Origin: JADZGC01 sp964613485
GTDB taxonomy: Bacteria; Patescibacteriota; Saccharimonadia; CAILAD01; GCA-016700035
Direction of reading: 5' to 3'
DNA: 5,621 nt
Assembly (NCBI GenBank): GCA_964613485.1
Contig: CAZTHB010000039.1
Location: 1 to 5,621 of the forward strand
Within the stretch, counting starts at the first letter, position 1. Every line of letters begins with the position of its first letter. This document shows positions 4,326 through 5,621 of this stretch, piece by piece. The position numbers were made by a program, and so were the translations under genes. The notes beneath the pieces are model-generated. The model saw only the letters and a program-made list of their open reading frames with translations, was not told the DNA's origin and did no database searches.

Positions 4326-5024
4326 ATGATGACACCACGCCAAGTAGCTATTTTGACCGAAATCATCCGTCAGTACTCCGAGAGTGCTGAGCCGGTTGGG
4401 TCGCATGCGCTCTTGCAGAAATTTGATATCTCATCTGCGACCATTCGATCTGAAATGGCAAATCTCGAGCGTGATGGATATATCTACCAGCCCCATATCT
4501 CGGCCGGGCGAGTCCCAACTGATAAGGGCTACCGATATTACGTTAACAATCTAACCGAACCAGATGCGAAGCCTCGCTATGAGTTGACCGTCGAGAAGCG
4601 AGTGGCGAGCTTACGCGACCATGTGGATCGAGCAGTCAAGATCGCAACCGAAACACTCTCCGAAATGACCGGCAATACGGCCTTTGCGACACTGTCGGAT
4701 ACAGTGTACTTCCATGGTCTGCACCAGCTCTTCTCGCAGCCAGAATTCACCGATAGTTTGCGTGCTGCGTCGGCCGCACGCTATCTCGATTCGCTTTCGA
4801 CCTGGCTTCTCGAGCAGAGTCCGAACGAGGCTCTGGCGATCTTCATTGGTCGCGAGAATCCGTTTGCACGCACGAGTGGCATGGCTATGGTGGTAGCGCG
4901 ATTTGAGAGTCCGTATAGTGCGACAAGCGCCATCGGCATCGTCGGTCCAACTCGACAGGATTACGCAAAAGTCACGGCATTAGTCGAACTCACCGGCAAG
5001 AAACTAGAGGAGGTACTCAATTAA
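4326..5024 (+). CDS. hrcA: Heat-inducible transcription repressor HrcA, short form
   Basis: HrcA binds CIRCE as a dimer and represses chaperone operons, with GroE normally needed to keep it active. From the ATG at 4326 the protein has 232 residues. The N-terminal winged helix is complete: TPRQVAILTEIIRQYSESAE, PVGSHAL, the recognition helix SSATIRSEMANLE (36-48), and the hallmark QPHISAGRVPTDKGYRYYV (55-73). The C-terminal part has the family blocks QPEF (138-141), FIGRENPF, IGIVGPTRQDY and a final helix. Typical members have about 340 residues; here SEMTGNTAF (112-120) runs almost straight into YFHGLHQLFSQPEF, so about 100 residues of the central GAF-like/inserted domain are absent. A GTG at 4254 would add 24 residues unlike the family and lies in the leader hairpin, so I reject it; ATG 4329 is an equal alternative. 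No Shine-Dalgarno sequence precedes the start. Confidence 0.95.
   Translation: MMTPRQVAILTEIIRQYSESAEPVGSHALLQKFDISSATIRSEMANLERDGYIYQPHISAGRVPTDKGYRYYVNNLTEPDAKPRYELTVEKRVASLRDHVDRAVKIATETLSEMTGNTAFATLSDTVYFHGLHQLFSQPEFTDSLRAASAARYLDSLSTWLLEQSPNEALAIFIGRENPFARTSGMAMVVARFESPYSATSAIGIVGPTRQDYAKVTALVELTGKKLEEVLN
5006..5014 (+). promoter_or_regulatory. Strong ribosome binding site for grpE inside hrcA
   Basis: AGAGGAGGT lies in the last codons of hrcA, with its core GGAGG 10 bases before the grpE ATG. With the one-base stop/start overlap (TAATG at 5022-5026) it suggests coupled but strong translation of grpE, in contrast to hrcA itself. Confidence 0.8.
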
Positions 5025-5542
5025 TGAAGCCAAATAAGAAGAATTCCACAAAGGATAAGAAGCCGGAGCTCCAGAAGGATCCCGTAGCTGATCTTACGGC
5101 AGACTTACAGCGTGTGCAGGCTGACTTCGAAAACTACAAGAAGCGTGTTGCGAGCGAGCGAGCCGAACTCATGACTTCGGCTAAGCTCGCTGTACTCACC
5201 GACCTCCTGCCAGCACTTGATAACTTCGACCGTGCTGCTACCCATCTTCCGGAGCACCTTCAGGATGACCCTTGGGCGCAGGGTATGAGCTATGTTGGTA
5301 CACAGCTAGAACAGATACTTGATGAAATGGGCGTTCAGAAGTTCACCCCACAGCTCGGCGAGGTATTTAATCACGAGACTATGGATGCCCTTGAGCGCAT
5401 GGCTTCGGACCATCCGCCCGAGACAGTCGCCGAAGTGTTGACGCCTGGGTATCAAATACAGGGCCAAACCGTACGGCCAGCCAGCGTCAGGGTAAGTAGC
5501 GGAAATGAGCAAAAAGAAGCTAAGCAAGAAGGAGACAAGTAA
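5024..5542 (+). CDS. grpE: Nucleotide exchange factor GrpE
   Basis: GrpE is the dimeric co-chaperone that releases ADP from DnaK in the cytoplasm and, in many bacteria, acts as a thermosensor. The 172-residue protein shows a lysine-rich, disordered N-terminus (1-18), a long coiled-coil helix (about 20-60) with the conserved QADFENYKKR (32-41), the LLPALDNFDRA segment, and the C-terminal beta-wing domain with GEVFNHETMDAL and GYQIQGQTVRPASVRVS. The latter two blocks form the family signature that contacts the DnaK ATPase domain. The length is slightly below that of E. coli GrpE (197). The start ATG overlaps the hrcA stop by one base, and the stop TAA directly abuts the dnaK ATG. It should be induced with the operon when HrcA leaves CIRCE. 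Confidence 0.97.
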   Translation: MKPNKKNSTKDKKPELQKDPVADLTADLQRVQADFENYKKRVASERAELMTSAKLAVLTDLLPALDNFDRAATHLPEHLQDDPWAQGMSYVGTQLEQILDEMGVQKFTPQLGEVFNHETMDALERMASDHPPETVAEVLTPGYQIQGQTVRPASVRVSSGNEQKEAKQEGDK

Positions 5543-5621
5543 ATGGCAAAGATTATCGGAATCGACCTCGGAACCACCAACTCGGCTATGGCCGTCATGG
5601 AAGGCGGCGACCCAACTGTAA
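5543..5621 (+). CDS. dnaK: Chaperone DnaK (Hsp70), 3'-truncated by window edge
   Basis: Only the first 26 codons are visible. MAKIIGIDLGTTNSAMAVME is the phosphate-1 loop of the Hsp70/actin-type ATPase domain and is diagnostic of DnaK, the ATP-driven chaperone that binds exposed hydrophobic segments with DnaJ and GrpE. The ATG follows the grpE stop with no gap. AAGGAG at 5529-5534, inside the end of grpE, is an ideal ribosome binding site 8 bases upstream. The gene order hrcA-grpE-dnaK is the classic CIRCE-controlled heat-shock operon; dnaJ may follow outside the window. Confidence 0.97.
   Translation, partial: MAKIIGIDLGTTNSAMAVMEGGDPTV

Noticed and set aside
1..5621. Recoded TGA (as in some Patescibacteria lineages)
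   Set aside because: All recognised genes are open without reading TGA as an amino acid, so the standard code suffices.

Overview
The window reads as ordinary, densely packed bacterial chromosome with the standard genetic code: no in-frame TGA is needed anywhere. Several traits point to a Gram-positive-type or Patescibacteria/Saccharibacteria-like organism. These are an hrcA-grpE-dnaK operon under CIRCE control, an unusually short HrcA, several small proteins made of a membrane anchor plus a Ser/Thr/Pro-rich linker, and a membrane-anchored CHAP hydrolase. The lineage is an inference from architecture and has not been tested by a database search.

Left part (1-2513, plus strand): the 3' two thirds of lepA (elongation factor 4), then after 3 bases a 2H-phosphoesterase (RNA ligase/cyclic phosphodiesterase type) gene, then after 45 bases a GTG-started gene for a membrane-anchored extracytoplasmic protein. 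All three probably share a transcript.

Middle (2514-4143): a probable 54-residue small membrane or secreted protein (2573-2737) with its own promoter-like sequence almost touching the start codon. Facing it, 2 bases away, is the end of a minus-strand gene for a membrane-anchored CHAP-domain hydrolase (2740-3423). This gene diverges from a second membrane-anchored extracytoplasmic protein (3559-4143), which resembles the one at 1791-2513 in layout. This block is the cell-surface part of the window.

Right part (4144-5621): the heat-shock control region and operon. Two tandem CIRCE operators (one exact, one with two deviations) each overlap a promoter. They are followed by a roughly 100-base leader containing a long bulged hairpin, then hrcA, grpE (overlapping hrcA by one base) and the first 26 codons of dnaK. 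HrcA would repress the operon by binding CIRCE. GrpE is the nucleotide exchange factor of the DnaK chaperone.

The most unusual points are the miniature HrcA lacking about 100 central residues, the doubled CIRCE/promoter arrangement with an extra dyad between the two copies, the structured hrcA leader with no Shine-Dalgarno sequence, and the unlisted small gene. No mobile element, CRISPR array, tRNA or rRNA was seen. No gene-free stretch exceeds 300 bases; the longest is 4144-4325.
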